64,000 bases of DNA from Cercospora beticola (Eukaryota; Ascomycota; Dothideomycetes; Mycosphaerellales; Mycosphaerellaceae), in NCBI RefSeq assembly GCF_033473495.1, contig NC_088939.1, positions 5,113,382-5,177,381 of the forward strand, read 5' to 3'. Within the stretch, counting starts at the first letter, position 1. Every line of letters begins with the position of its first letter. Of the stretch, positions 1 to 11,523 are shown one piece after another. The translations under genes were made by a program, and so were the position numbers. A model generated the notes under the pieces. The model saw only the letters and a list, made by a program, of their open reading frames with translations. It did not search any database and had not been told where the DNA came from.

Positions 1-1611
1 ATGATTGGCATGACTGCCGTGAACCTGCCCCCAATCGTCGCTTCTTGGACACAGAACTTTCAATGGAGCATGGGTGTCATCCGCGTCGGCTTCTTGCAGA
101 CATTGGCCACATGGTATCAGCGCGCCACCGGTGGAACTCCATCGACAGTGCTATCGAACCTGAGCTCCGCATCTGTGCGCGTCGAGAAGCGTAGCTTGCA
201 GGATTACACTCAGCTCGCCTCTCGCGCTGTCAGCGCACTGCACAAGACGCTCACGAAGCGATCGAACGCTGGCTCCGCCTTCACCGATTCGTCGACCACG
301 GTTACTGTCCGCGGTATTGAGCGTGTTGGCTTCACAGCCGGCATCGAGAGAACCAACATCTTCATGACGGGATATGTCTTCTTCCTCATTTTCGTCATCT
401 TTGTCATTCTCGGAGTCTGCATCTTCAAGGGCATCTGCGAGCTGCTTGTTCGAGCTGGCCGCATGAAGGGCGAGAAGTTCCAGGACTTTAGGAACGGCTG
501 GACGACTGTGCTCAAGGGCATCATGTTCCGTATTGTGCTCATTGGCTACCCACAAATGGTCGTCTTGTGCTTGTGGGAGTTCACCCGCAAGGACTCGCCA
601 GCCATCGTCGTTCTGGCTGTCTTTACCCTCTTCAGCATGCTCGCCATCCTCGGCTGGGCATCGAGCAAGGTCATCCGACTGGCACGCCGCTCCATCGCCA
701 TGCACAAGAACCCCGCCTACATCCTCTACTCGGATCCAGTATCATTGAACAAGTGGGGCTTCCTCTACGTCCAGTTCAAGGCTACTGCGTACTTCTTCAT
801 CGTACCTTTCCTGGTCTACATCCTCATCAAGGGACTCTTCATTGGTGTTGTCCAGGGCAGCGGAGCCGTCCAGGCCGTCGCATTGGTCATCATCGAAGCT
901 TTCTACCTGATCGCAGTCTGTGTGCTGCGCCCATTCATGGACAAGAAGACCAACGCTTTCAACATCTCGATCTGTGTCATCAACTTCTTGAGCGCCATCT
1001 TCCTGCTCGTCTTCTCTGACGTATTCGGCCAACCGGTAAGCGGTCTGTTGTTCCAAACTGTAAGAGCGAAACTAACAACTGAATAGGGTATCGTCACTGG
1101 TGTCATGGGTGTGATTTTCTTCGTCTACAATGCTGCCTTCTCTTTGATCCTGTTGATCATCGTACTGGTTGCATCTATCATTGCCGTCTCATCCAAGAAC
1201 CCTGATACCCGGTACCAGCCGATGCGTGACGACCGTGGAAGCTTCATCAAGTCGCAGTCCGCGCTCAACACTGAGCTTGACGCATTGGGAGCTACTGCCC
1301 GAGGCGAGGACAAGCACGGCTACACCAACAAGGCTGCGCGCATCGAAGATGATGATGACAGCTGGTCCGGCGGTAGCGCCAGTCGGAAAGAAGGTGAGGC
1401 AGGTGGCTACGGTTACGCACAACCGCCTCGCAGCCCCATGGCTCCAGCAGCACCCTACGCCGGGAGCGATAACGGCAGCCAGAGGCATCTTCCCCCATAT
1501 GACCGAAGCACAAATGCCAGTCCGTTTCATGGCCAACAGCAAGCCAACCGTTTTCGTCAGCAAGGAGCAGGAAGTCCCAGTCCTTGGCAAAGAGGAGCTG
1601 GCTACGACTAG
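1..1611 (+). CDS. Flc/TRP-like polytopic membrane protein (5' partial)
   Basis: The 3' part of a fungal flavin-carrier/TRP-like (FLC family) membrane protein; the gene starts before the window. Exons 1-1035 and 1087-1611; intron 1036-1086 (51 nt, GTAAGC..TAG, phase 0), giving 519 visible residues. Directly seen: the family-typical segment AVNLPPIVASWTQNFQWSMG at the start, a Ser/Thr-rich luminal stretch, then at least seven hydrophobic helices (for example around residues 121-143 and 178-198), and a hydrophilic Gly/Ser/Gln-rich cytosolic tail of about 130 residues. Known of the family: Flc proteins sit in ER/Golgi or plasma membrane and are linked to FAD or calcium transport and cell-wall integrity. 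The N-terminal ML-like luminal domain would lie upstream. Which Flc paralogue this is cannot be decided. Confidence 0.85.
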
Positions 1612-3774
1612 AGGAGAGGACAAACCTTACCGACCACCTTTGTTTAGCGAAACGTCCAAAGAGACAGTGGACACGGCCATATTAACGATACCTGATTTTG
1701 TGAAGCACCAGCCTCCCAGCTACCTGATACATTGGTCTCACCAGGAGCAGAAGCACAGAGCCTCGGTCGACACGGTGGATAAGGTCATGGATCTGTATTA
1801 TCGATCTCGATCTCCTTCGCCGTACCGCGACAAGATATGAATTAGCGCTTCTCTGCCTCGAACACACACTATTATCACGCACAAATATAGACACGTCTGG
1901 CTCTTGCGTCCGGAGCGCGCCCACGATCAGTCAGGCTTTTTACGAATTTTCCAAAACTCTCATTGTTTTTCCCCTTTTTTGGAATGGTCAGTGGAATTGG
2001 TCTATGGACCTGGAAGCGCGTAGGAATGGAAAGGACTCTGTACATAGTGAAGAGAAACTGGAGAGATAACACAAAAGACAGCTATTCATGCTACTGCTAC
2101 TGCCGCGAAACTTGCATTGGGAAAATAGGCTTACTACAAACAAACAATTAGTATTAGTACTGCTGCGGGCACTGCGGGCTGATGAAGATCGATCAGGGCT
2201 TTTTATTGTTATTTATGATGCGACAGATGCGATGAGAGGTGAGGAGAGGTAGAACAATTACAACAACTATCGTTACAACTCATTATGAGGACTCCCGCTC
2301 ATTTCCCTTGGTCGTGGATTCTTGTTTGGAAGAAATGTCATGGTCCAAAGGGAAATGTGTTTTTGGCCGGTTGAGCTGACCATTTTCGATGCGCACTGGG
2401 GTATAGAAGGCTAAGGGCGCAAGAGCTAAAGGTCAACTCGATGTTTTGCTTTCGGTTTTGGCTGATGAGGATGAGAAAGTTGAGGACAGAGGTCTTTAAT
2501 TTCAATGAAAGATTTCCATGTATATATAGAGATAATGACAATCCAGAAAGGAGTTTGTGGTTGGTTGCGAAGCAGTTGTCGGGTCGGTTTGGTTGCTGTG
2601 GGGAGAGATGAGGATGATTGGAGGTGTAGGTAATGCGAAACGGTGCTTGAGAGAGGGATTCAGATTTGTGGGCGATTGTTGATTCGGTTTGGTAGGTCGT
2701 CCTCGAGGAATTGGGCAGCGTTTGATACGGTATAGTCGATTCTGGTACGATGGTTACAGCAGGTGGACCTGTAAGAAAAAGTAGGGAAATACTTGGGGTT
2801 GTGAGGGCAAATAGTGCTATTGGTGGAAGCGATTGTTGTTCTGGAGCGATAATATTAATATGGTATGGGTGGTTCGATAAGAATAAGACTTTTCTTGCGG
2901 ATATCTCTTGATCTTCTCGTATTCATGAAAGAGCAATTCAGAGATTAGCTATACTCTTCTTGCCTCTACGAGCTTTGGTTTTGGGCCGAACTTCTGTTTA
3001 TTCACTTTCCCGAGGAAGACGTTCGAGTCTACTTCATCTGTACTTTCAAGCTGACTATTACTATAAGAATGCAGCCTTACAGGCATTCTCAGCAGACTCT
3101 GAAGATCCGTTTCTGTTGTTGAAGTAGATAATAGGAAGCATATATTTCTTCTGATATATCGAAGCGGTCTTTCGAAAGCCATGTATACCCCCTACCTTTC
3201 TTGGTTTCTTTCTAGTAGAGATAAGCTCTACTTTATTGATAGAAAACGAAGCGGACTCGATTCACCTTGCTCAGTCAGATCACCTCTGTGTAGTAGTACT
3301 CATCTCATGCTTCCTAACGGTCTAGAGTCCCGAACCCCAGCTTCTCATCTTGCTAGTAAGCGTGGGGTGCCTCAATTAGAACAGAGACGGCAGGCTTTCA
3401 ATTGCCTTCCTTAATATGTTGTGAGGAGCCTCTTTACTATTCTCTGTAATGCTTAATGTCTCGATCTCCCCGCATATTGCTGAGCTTGGATTAGTTGCTT
3501 TCGAGAGAGATCCACAGTAGGTAGTGAACTCATCTGTTCATGTAGCCCAAATATCCCTAGAACATTCACTATCTTCTGCTAGTCGACTGAGCTCGAGTCT
3601 TCACCTATTGAAACCTGAAACAGCTTTGAAGTACCATCTGGGTTTAGAAGCGAAGGTCGTGAATTCAGCTACATTCCCAGTGCCTTTAATTCACTATAGG
3701 TCGAGTCATTGAATGGCTATATAACAAATTGCTAAGCCATAATTCGAGTCTCCATACCTTCAATAAATTCAGAA
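1612..3774. other. intergenic, no gene recognised
   Basis: About 2.2 kb between the Flc-like gene and the WKF gene. The first few hundred bases are probably the 3' UTR of the Flc-like gene. The rest has only short chance ORFs without family features. CA and TG dinucleotides are common, so this is not RIP-degraded DNA. No repeats or RNA gene were recognised by eye. Confidence 0.5.
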
Positions 3775-5625
3775 CTAGTCGCTATCACTGTCCTCGTCGC
3801 TGCTTTCATCACTGCTCTTAGATCGCCTCGCTTGTCCCCTGCCTGCCTCTGCACGTTTCGACTGAATGTCGGTGTATTTTGCCGGCTTTCCGAACTTCTT
3901 ATCCAATACAGCTGTGTCGAACAGCGGTGGAAGTTCCTTCGTGGGCAAAGGCTTCTTTTTCTTTGGCGCTGGTGAGTTACTCTCATCTGAGCTACTGTCT
4001 GAGCTGTCGTCGGAGGAAGACGAATCAGACTCTGAGGAGGAAGACACCTCTGTGCGTGATTTCCGCTTCCTCTTTCGCTTTGCACCCGTTTCGCCATTTC
4101 CGTGGTTCAGCGTCACTTCTGTGGTCGTGGATTGCCCCGGTGCCGTCTTCTGAATCTCCACTACTCTTGTGGCGCGAGGGATAGTCGTGGATGTTGCTGA
4201 GAATCCCGTGCTGGTGTTTGATGAAGGGGTGCTGCTTTTATCTGTCACCAGTTCGTTGGACAGCGCCTCCTTGAGGAACAGCTCTGCGCGCTTCCCTCGC
4301 TCGTGCTCGCGCAGTATTTCCCGCAATTGTTCATCTCCGTACTGAGTCCGTCCAGATCCAGACTCTTGGTACCTGTTGATGGACGCCTGTAGAGCCTCGT
4401 AGTAGGCTAGGCGTCTCTCTGCTGGCGAGTCCAACGACATTTGATCCGCGTTGTCGTTTTCACCTACCCAGATCGCTTTAAGTATTTCTTCCGACTGCTC
4501 TGCAAGTCGTCTTCGCGCTTGACCCTGGCTGGTGGATATGTACTCCACTAGGCTAGAGCTGTATTTGGACGGTATGCGATTGATATCGAACAGATGTTTG
4601 AACAGGTCGTTCTGCCTGTTCTTGCTGAATTTCCAGTTCGACTTGTCGTTCGCAAACTGCTCCAGATACTTCAGATAGCTCGGCACTTCTCCGCTTCCTG
4701 ATGGCTCGACTGTGCTGGAATCGGCAGCTTCCTTCGCCTTCTTCTTCGCCTTCTTCGGCTTGGGTTGCTTCGCCGCAGCTGATGGCGACGCAGGTTGTTC
4801 TGTGGACTCCTTAACAGCACTTTCCGCAGGGTCCTCTGAAGAGGACCAGGCCTTGAAGAGGTTCTGTGCTGAGAAGCTGTCTTCTTGCTTCGTGTCAGGT
4901 GTAAATGATACAGACTTGCGCGAAGTGGTCGGTGGAGGATCCTTGGGCGGAGTCGGAGGGTCTTGTGCTTGCTGGGCAGTCCTACGCATGTGTTAGTCAC
5001 CGTCCACTCTCATTCACGCTTTTCAGCTTCCGACTAGCATGTGGCTAGTTGAATGGCAGGGAATATGGCACATGAGAGGAAATACTGGCATAGCTCGAAT
5101 AGTGTTGACACGACTTCTGCGCCAATACTTCCAGCGTGTCGCCGAGCGTGGTAGCTTGCTAGTATTTTTTTTATCGGACCTCGAATGGGGTATCGTTGTC
5201 GCCACTTACTCCTCGTCGTCGCCGAACACTATGCGCTTTGCTGCTTGACCAGGGGCTTTGAAGACACCTTTGGGCCCAGGTAAACTCGAACGTTCGTCTT
5301 CTTCCCACACCTGTTGACCCGCGGTCTTGGTTTTCGGTGCGCTACCAGGAAATGGTTTTTGCTGGCCTGAAGACTTCGATTTCTCGACCTTGGTTCGTTT
5401 GGCGGGCGTAGAACTGTGATCGGGTTCCAGTGCGCGCTTCTGACTGTTCACGGGTGGAGCGGCAGGCATATGATCTGGAGCACCGCTTCTCGTCACTGAT
5501 GGGTTGGATGCATATTGGTCTCCGGCCTCCGCTTGAGCTGGGTTGTCCTTTGCATATTTGAGCTTCAGTCCGAGACGCTTCCACGCCGGTACACGGGCTG
5601 TTTCGGCTTGTGCGGATGCAGCCAT
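3775..5625 (-). CDS. WKF-domain protein (C7orf50-like), probably nucleolar
   Basis: Two exons, 5625-5210 and 4981-3775, joined across a 228-nt intron (GTAAGT..TAG); the codon GAG is rebuilt over the junction. 540 residues. The start is the ATG at 5625; an in-frame extension upstream begins only with GTG. Seen: N-terminal VPAWKRLGLKLKYAKD, a long Lys/Pro/Ser-rich linker with KKAKKKAKE, then the WKF block around SNWKFSKNRQNDLFKH, a helical region, and a C-terminal basic and Ser/Asp-rich tail (KRKRKRKSR, then runs of S/D). Known: WKF-domain proteins are eukaryotic, poorly characterised, and associated with nucleoli or ribosome biogenesis. Low-complexity charged tails fit that role. It is divergent from the proteasome gene, 286 bp apart. 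The intron is about four times longer than most in the window. Confidence 0.8.
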
Positions 5626-5911
5626 GACAGATCGGTGTAGCAAACGGTGCACATGAAGTGAGTTGACAGTTGCATGTGAAGGAAGGTGGTTGAACTTTTT
5701 TGGGCGGATGCCTCAGGCTGCAAGAACAGCTCGACACGAAGCTGGGGCGCGTCGTCACGACACAGCTGCCTCTGGATGAACGCTGCACTCCATCCGACAC
5801 ATTCAACGCCGCTCTTCCGTCCTCCCCCAGCCGTCCAACTCGATACACGAATAACATCGACTGAGAGTGCAAGTTGAAGCTCCGACCATCACGACATAAA
5901 CCACCGGCGCC

Positions 5912-6926
5912 ATGTCTGGTATGCAGAGCTCAAGCCATGGCCATCGGTAGCTGCGCTGACCGTCCATGTCTATCACAGGAAGCGCGGGTTTCGACCGACA
6001 CATTACCATCTTCAGCGATCAAGGGCGTCTCTATCAAGTCGGTGTGTAGTACCATGCGTCCCGGTGCGGTTGGGCTGAGGAGAAGACACAATTGCTGATT
6101 GGCGGCAAACACAGAATATGCATTCAAGGCCATTACCGCTGCCAACATCACATCCGTGGGTGTGCGAGGAAAGGACTGTGCTGTGGTAATCTCGCAGAAG
6201 AAGGTGCCGGTATGTTGTGGACAACTTGGGCGCAGAGCAAGAGGTGTGGTGGCTGATCAGGATGCGCAACCAGGACAAGCTCATCGACCCTTCGTCCGTC
6301 TCATACGTCTACAAGCTTTCGCCGTCAGTAGGATGCGTCATGACAGGGTCAATAGCAGATGCGCGCGCATCGGTGAACCGTGCAAGAGGCGAGGCTGCTG
6401 AGTTCCGATACAAGAATGGCTACGAGATGCCGTGTGATGTGCTGGCCAAGCGCATTGCCAACATCTCGCAGGTCTACACGCAGAGAGTGAGTACACAAGT
6501 AGCAGCTGAAGCGGTGAGCAGTGCTGATGATGGAAATAGGCATACATGAGACCCTTGGGTGTTGCGACGACACTCATCTCAGTGGACGAGGAATTCGGAC
6601 CACAGCTATACAAATGCGACCCTGCAGGCTATTACGTCGGATACAAGGCCACCGCATCGGGACCCAAGGCGCAAGAAGCGCTAAACTTTCTGGAGAAGAA
6701 GCTCAAGAACAAGGAGCATGCTGATGGCAGCTGGGACGAAGTCGTGGAACTTGCCATCACCACTTTGAGCACCGTGCTCAGCGTGGACTTCAAGAAGGGC
6801 GAATTGGAGATTGGTATTGTTGGTGGTCCAAGAAAAGACGGCAAGGAGGGCACAGACAAGGCATTCCGTCCACTTACGGAGGACGAAATCGATGAACGCC
6901 TGCAAGCGATCGCGGAGAAGGATTGA
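5912..6926 (+). CDS. SCL1: 20S proteasome subunit alpha-1 (PSMA6/Scl1)
   Basis: Alpha-ring subunit of the 20S proteasome core. Five exons: 5912-5918, 5979-6041, 6115-6209, 6274-6486, 6540-6926; all junctions keep phase and give 254 residues, the usual length. Seen: the alpha-type N-terminus [20 protein letters not shown] then YQVEYAFKAI, followed by the conserved core with [12 protein letters not shown], the [10 protein letters not shown] strand and a C-terminal Glu/Asp-rich helix. Alpha subunits lack the catalytic threonine; they form the gated outer rings. The first exon is only 7 nt (ATG TCT G), so simple ORF calling misses the start. Intron 3 (6210-6273) and the others carry GT..AG ends. 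Divergent partner: the WKF gene. Confidence 0.95.
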
Positions 6927-8048
6927 GCGTGACCCGCTTCAGCCCTGTCCCTGGCATGACATCTGCGCGTGGTGTAACGTCAGAATGGTCGTTGTTGCGA
7001 TATGCTGGCGGGTGGTGCTCTTTCAGAGCTGCGCGAGTTCGTCACTTCGCGCACTCCGGCACTAGCGAGCTCAGAGAGTCGCGTGGGGATTGGTCCGACC
7101 CAAGACGAGCTCACGTTTTCTTGAACCTTGTACCGCGTGCTTGCTAGCTGCAGCTTTACACAGCTCCGCAAGGTTCACTACTACTGCAGACACGATTGCG
7201 CTTGAGGCGCTGTACTATACCAACTTGTTCACCACGTCCTTGATACCAGCCAAACAGAGTCCAGCTTCGGTTCCTTTCGCTTCGGCTAGCAGCCGCGTGT
7301 CCTCCATCAGACCGCCCACAGTCCCGCCATTTGCTCGCTTTGGCAACGAGCTCTACCATGCACGTTGCAGGTTGGCATGCAGACGACAGGTCTTAGCGAT
7401 GGCACATGGATGGTCTGGCCAGCTGATCAGGCCAATGGTGATCGACACGCGCGAGAAGAGCCGCATCTTAAATGGAGGTGTTCGCCCGTTTGGGCGAAGT
7501 CCTTCGACTACGCCTCAAGATGGCTTGAACAGAGGCTGCCTGAGCTCCCCCGGCCAACTCTCTCTCGGCCCTATGAAGCCACATTGACGTATGGCGTTCT
7601 AAGCTAGGTAGCTCCACCGCACTGTTCTTGACGTTGTCATGCTAGCGGTATGCATAGACACACCTCCATTCTGAAGTCAATGATGCCGTGTTTTAGGGGA
7701 CTCTGACACCGCGGACCACGTTCCTAACCTTGCAGAGAAGCGGTCGTTGGCCCATGATCTCTCCTGTACGCTTCCGTAGCGCAGCAAGCGCAGCAAGCCA
7801 CGATACTACGAACCCCTCGAATATGCTGATACCAAGCGCACGAACAAGCATGTCTTTCTCCTCTTCACTAAATATGGTATACTGCGCGATGTCTTCATAT
7901 AATGTCCTATTGCCCTACGGCATGGCTGATGTCGCCACCACATTGATCACCAAAGCAGTCTTTGCACGAAGCCACAATACTACTGATGCAGTATCAGCGA
8001 AACGTTACAGCAAAAAAGCAGAAAGTGGTCTTTGCTTCTCTTCACATC
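6927..8048. other. intergenic, no gene recognised
   Basis: 1.1 kb between SCL1 and the small helical gene. ORFs up to 165 codons occur but show no family motif and overlap in several frames. It probably holds the SCL1 3' UTR and the downstream gene's promoter. Confidence 0.4.
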
Positions 8049-8740
8049 ATGGCAGACGGACGTGAGTCTCCGGAACCATCGCTCGTCAAACACAACAGTA
8101 CCAATACTAGGACGAACAACGTAACTGATGCTAGTTTCAACAAACAGTAAACACAGCACGAGCAATGCGAATAGGCGAGCTCATGACCGATTTTCGCACC
8201 TCTCAACAATTCATGTCATCTATCCGAGTCAGTCCTTCAGCAGAAGACTACAATGAAGAAGGCTTCCGTGTTCTACGACACTGTGTAGCTGAATCCCATC
8301 AAATGCTACAACAAGGCTTCGAGAGCATGAAGCAAGAAGACAACGAGGAAGCTGCAAAACAACAACTCAGAAGGTGAGTAATCGCTACTTATTTGGATCG
8401 TACATACTGGACAATAGGCACAATCAAGAAGCTAACATAATTGAACTGTAGGATACTAGCCGACGCCGCAACAAAACGCTTCCACGTCTACAAATTATAC
8501 TTACAAGCACAAGCTGCAATTCGGTGGGCTTCATACAGGCAAAAGATTCTACAAGGCCAAAGACCGCATGCCGGACATGCACAGGCTCTTGCACAATTGC
8601 AGGCGAATTTAAGACAAGAACTTCTTTCTTTATCGGATCAGAGAGTTGCAGCTTTGCTAAGACACGCGGACTTACAAGAAAGGAAGTGGATTGCTGAGGA
8701 TCCAAGTGTAGATGAGATGGTGAGGTGGAGGATGATGTGA
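8049..8740 (+). CDS. small helical protein of unknown function
   Basis: Three exons: 8049-8061, 8148-8373, 8452-8740, giving 175 residues. The first exon is 13 nt; joined, it reads MADGLNTARAMRIGELMTDF, and both introns have GT..AG ends and preserve phase (GTGAGT donors). The protein is almost entirely charged or amphipathic helix with many Gln, Glu, Arg and Leu, and has no signal peptide or membrane segment. A middle segment YLQAQAAIRWASYRQKIL and a Leu/Gln-rich C-terminal helix suggest coiled-coil or complex assembly. I do not recognise the family. The clean splicing supports a real gene; the function is unknown. Confidence 0.65.
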
Positions 8741-9433
8741 TGGAATAGCATCTCCTCAGCCTTCTCCCAAACAAGACATGCTGCAGGAGAAAGAGATGTT
8801 GCTTCTGGAAAGCAACACGCTCTCCTCTCCAAGGCAATTCTCAGTGGCAAAAGATGATTTCTGGTTTCCATTGCAGGGAATCTAGGATCGAATCATCAGT
8901 CTTCACCGCACAAAGACTGAAAACCAGGGCTACCGGACAAGCAGGACTTACCGAACCCTGATCTATCGAGTTCTTCTGCTGGATGCTGAGAATCGATAAT
9001 GCTGAACCGTTACACCACAATGGATTCGGCTTGGACTGATGAGAGGGCAATGCGGAGGGGCAATATGTATGTTGATTGAAAGAGATGGAAGGCGCGAAAG
9101 AGTGATGTGATCGATTTTGATGTGAAGTGAGCGTTAGAGCGAGCAAGCGAGTGATTGAGAGCTTATTCTGATTGAAGAAATATATCTGCGCTGGACGTGA
9201 TTGAAGCAAATGTACTTATTAAGAGCATCGCGAACTGTTCATCAAAGCTATTCTTACATTCAGAAGCCGTTACTGTCAAAATGCGTTGCTTGCGCACAGG
9301 ATATCTACCAAAAGCCGAACCAGAATTCCCAACTCCATGAAACCAGCCTCGTCCAGCCAAACCCAAAAACCCAACATCTGACTTCTCTCTGAACATTTAC
9401 AACATTGAACACATCTGCCCTTGAATCGATCAA
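8741..9433. other. intergenic, convergent 3' ends
   Basis: About 0.7 kb between two convergent genes. Nothing beyond presumed 3' UTRs was recognised. Confidence 0.4.
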
Positions 9434-10237
9434 CTAGTAAGTCGAGGTATACCTATAGCCCCCACTGCCACTCCCACCCTCCCTTCTCCCTCCATTCCCA
9501 CTCCTCTTCGGAATGTCCGCCTTGTGCACTTCTCTCATATGATCCACCATCTTATCTTTCCTTCCAAAACCGTAATTACCTTTTCGATGACAGCCTTGCC
9601 ATAGACAATCGTACATGGGAGCAGAGCTGCCTGGAGCAGGATGCATAGCGCGATAGTGTCGTTCGAGATCGGCTTTGCGGCCGGCGGCGTAGGTGCAGTT
9701 TGGCATGAGGCAGCAGTATTCGATTCTGAGTGAAGAAAGTTAGGAGATGCGAATGAAGCGGGCAGGAGAGATGTTGCGGACTTACGGAATTTGCAAGGGG
9801 ACTTGAGGACGAGGTGTTGTGGGGGATTGGTAGGTGTATGATGGCGAGGGGTAGTAGGATTGTTGTTGGTAGGGTGGTGAGGGTGAGTCGTAGTAAGTCG
9901 AAGCTGGTGAGGATGAGAGTGGTGAAGTTGGTGTTGTTGGGTAGCCATATGGCGCGATAGGTCGCGTTGTGTAGTAGGAGGAGCCGGACATCTGTCAAGA
10001 GGAAATATCAGGACTTCTGCTCCTGGAAAATATGCTACAGCTGATGTTTCGTAGACCTACGGTGACGACTTTGTGATCGTTAGGCCTGATCTGGCGAAAG
10101 CTCTTCCTTCTCGCAATACGTGGGTAAGGTGCAGGATGATCTATCACAGACTCAAGATCAAGTGCCTTATCGAAGAGACCGGCGAGCTTGTCGAAGATTG
10201 ATGGCGATGATGAGTTGTAGTAGTTGGCTTTGCTCAT
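9434..10237 (-). CDS. two-finger C2H2-like zinc-finger protein
   Basis: Exons 10237-10061, 9991-9786 and 9725-9434; introns of 69 and 60 nt with GTAGGT/GTAAGT donors; 224 residues. The first two exons join in phase 0, and the second exon also begins with ATG (9991), so an alternative shorter protein of 165 residues is possible. Seen: an N-terminal helical segment (FDKLAGLFDKALDLE), a Tyr/Pro/Ser/Gln-rich low-complexity stretch, then two zinc-finger-like units: CLMPNC..HYRAMH (C-x4-C..H-x4-H) and CLWQGC..HMREVH, and a Gly/Ser/Arg tail. The wide C-x4-C spacing and YGFGRKDKMVDHMREVH resemble fungal orphan C2H2 proteins seen near stress or secondary-metabolism genes. A DNA-binding role is inferred, not shown. 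Confidence 0.7.
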
Positions 10238-11523
10238 TACAGGTTTGATGCTTCACGATATATAGATGCGTTACACGCATAGCGACGATGCTGTACTTAT
10301 CATGTCAGATACCTTGAGGCCGCATGTGGCCTTCGGGAGCCTTCGTGAGGCCGTCAGTCACTTCTCACAAGCATCATTCGGAAGTGAGATGGAGGCGGCA
10401 CTCTGCACTGCCTTCGTGAAATAGTGAGGCAGACCAGGATTGCTGGTTTTGGTAGTCCGAGCCCGTTCGCAGTAGTTCGCATGAGGTTGACATTGAAAAC
10501 ACTGCCGCGGTAAGGAGTCCGTCAGCATGACAGCCATTAGAAATAAAGGGCTGTATGAATGACGGGAGGCAGCGAGAACAGAAATTCTTGCTTCGAACAG
10601 GATATCAAACCCGGGACTGCCTTCCTCGAGCGAAGGCAACATGCACATGACTGTTCACTTGGTAGTTCGCAGCAGCAGGCCGCTTCCTCGGTCTGCCCTT
10701 CGATGAGCAGGATCCTTGTCGAAAACTGGGCTGAGTTCTAGACTGTGACACCTGATCCGTGGCCTCGTGCGACAACCGAAGGCTCTGCGAGGACGATATG
10801 ACATGGCCATCCCAGTCGTGACTCACGAAGCCTTCCCGAACAAGGCTGAGTTGGAGGAAGTGGTTGCCTTCACGTCTCGAGCATGGGTGCTGTAGTCGGG
10901 ATAATTGAGTGGCCTCAGGCATCAGTACCGCAATAAGGCTGAAGGAGCGACGGATGGGCTGTGTCAAGAGCTCGATGAACACGAATGCTGTCGATGACTG
11001 GACACAAGGTGGTGCGGCCTGTAGGATCTGAAGGCCACGAAACCTTGTTTTCCGGCCGACCGGCTGCCGTGTGGAAGTTCGCAGTGGTGACATGAAGTGC
11101 TCAATGGAGCTTTGCGGCAGAGGCCGCACCTTGTCTTGGGAGGTTTTGGCGGCGGCGCAGCGCTTGCACCATCTGAGGAAGAGGTGGCTCGAACGTGGTC
11201 CGCGAAGGTTCGCGATAGGCGAAGCTGCAGGAGGTAGCGCCACGTTCCTTGCAGCCTCCATTCGTCCTGGGAAAGGTGATTTTTCGGCCCTGCGATTGGT
11301 CAATTGGAGCTCGTAAAGCGGTCAGCGAGACCGCAAAAGCTAGTTAGTGCAAAGTGAGTGGAAACTGGGAAGAGAGTCGATTGTTTGGTGCGAGCGCCAA
11401 AACGATTTGGCCGTGGTGTTCGATTCCCTAATGCTGAAGCCTGAGCGAGAAGCCTGGAGCTACTGTGATACGTCCAAGTGTGTGGAAGAAAAGAGCGGAA
11501 AGAGAGCAATGAGTGCACGTCTT
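10238..11523. other. intergenic, one doubtful ORF
   Basis: 1.3 kb upstream of the zinc-finger gene and downstream of NOT3/5. A 232-codon minus-strand ORF lies at 10605-11303, but it has no recognisable domain and odd composition (many Arg, Ser, Gln), so I do not call it. Short words such as CCTTCG recur here, but no regular repeat was found. Confidence 0.35.

Noticed and set aside
1169..1840. 223-codon plus-strand ORF overlapping the Flc-like gene's last exon
   Set aside because: Largely a frame-shifted shadow of the real coding exon; its extension into the 3' region has no motif.
7090..7587. 165-codon ORF downstream of SCL1
   Set aside because: No recognisable features; competing ORFs cover the same bases.
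10605..11303. 232-codon minus-strand ORF
   Set aside because: No family motif, Arg/Ser/Gln-heavy composition and no supporting splice structure; probably chance in GC-rich DNA.
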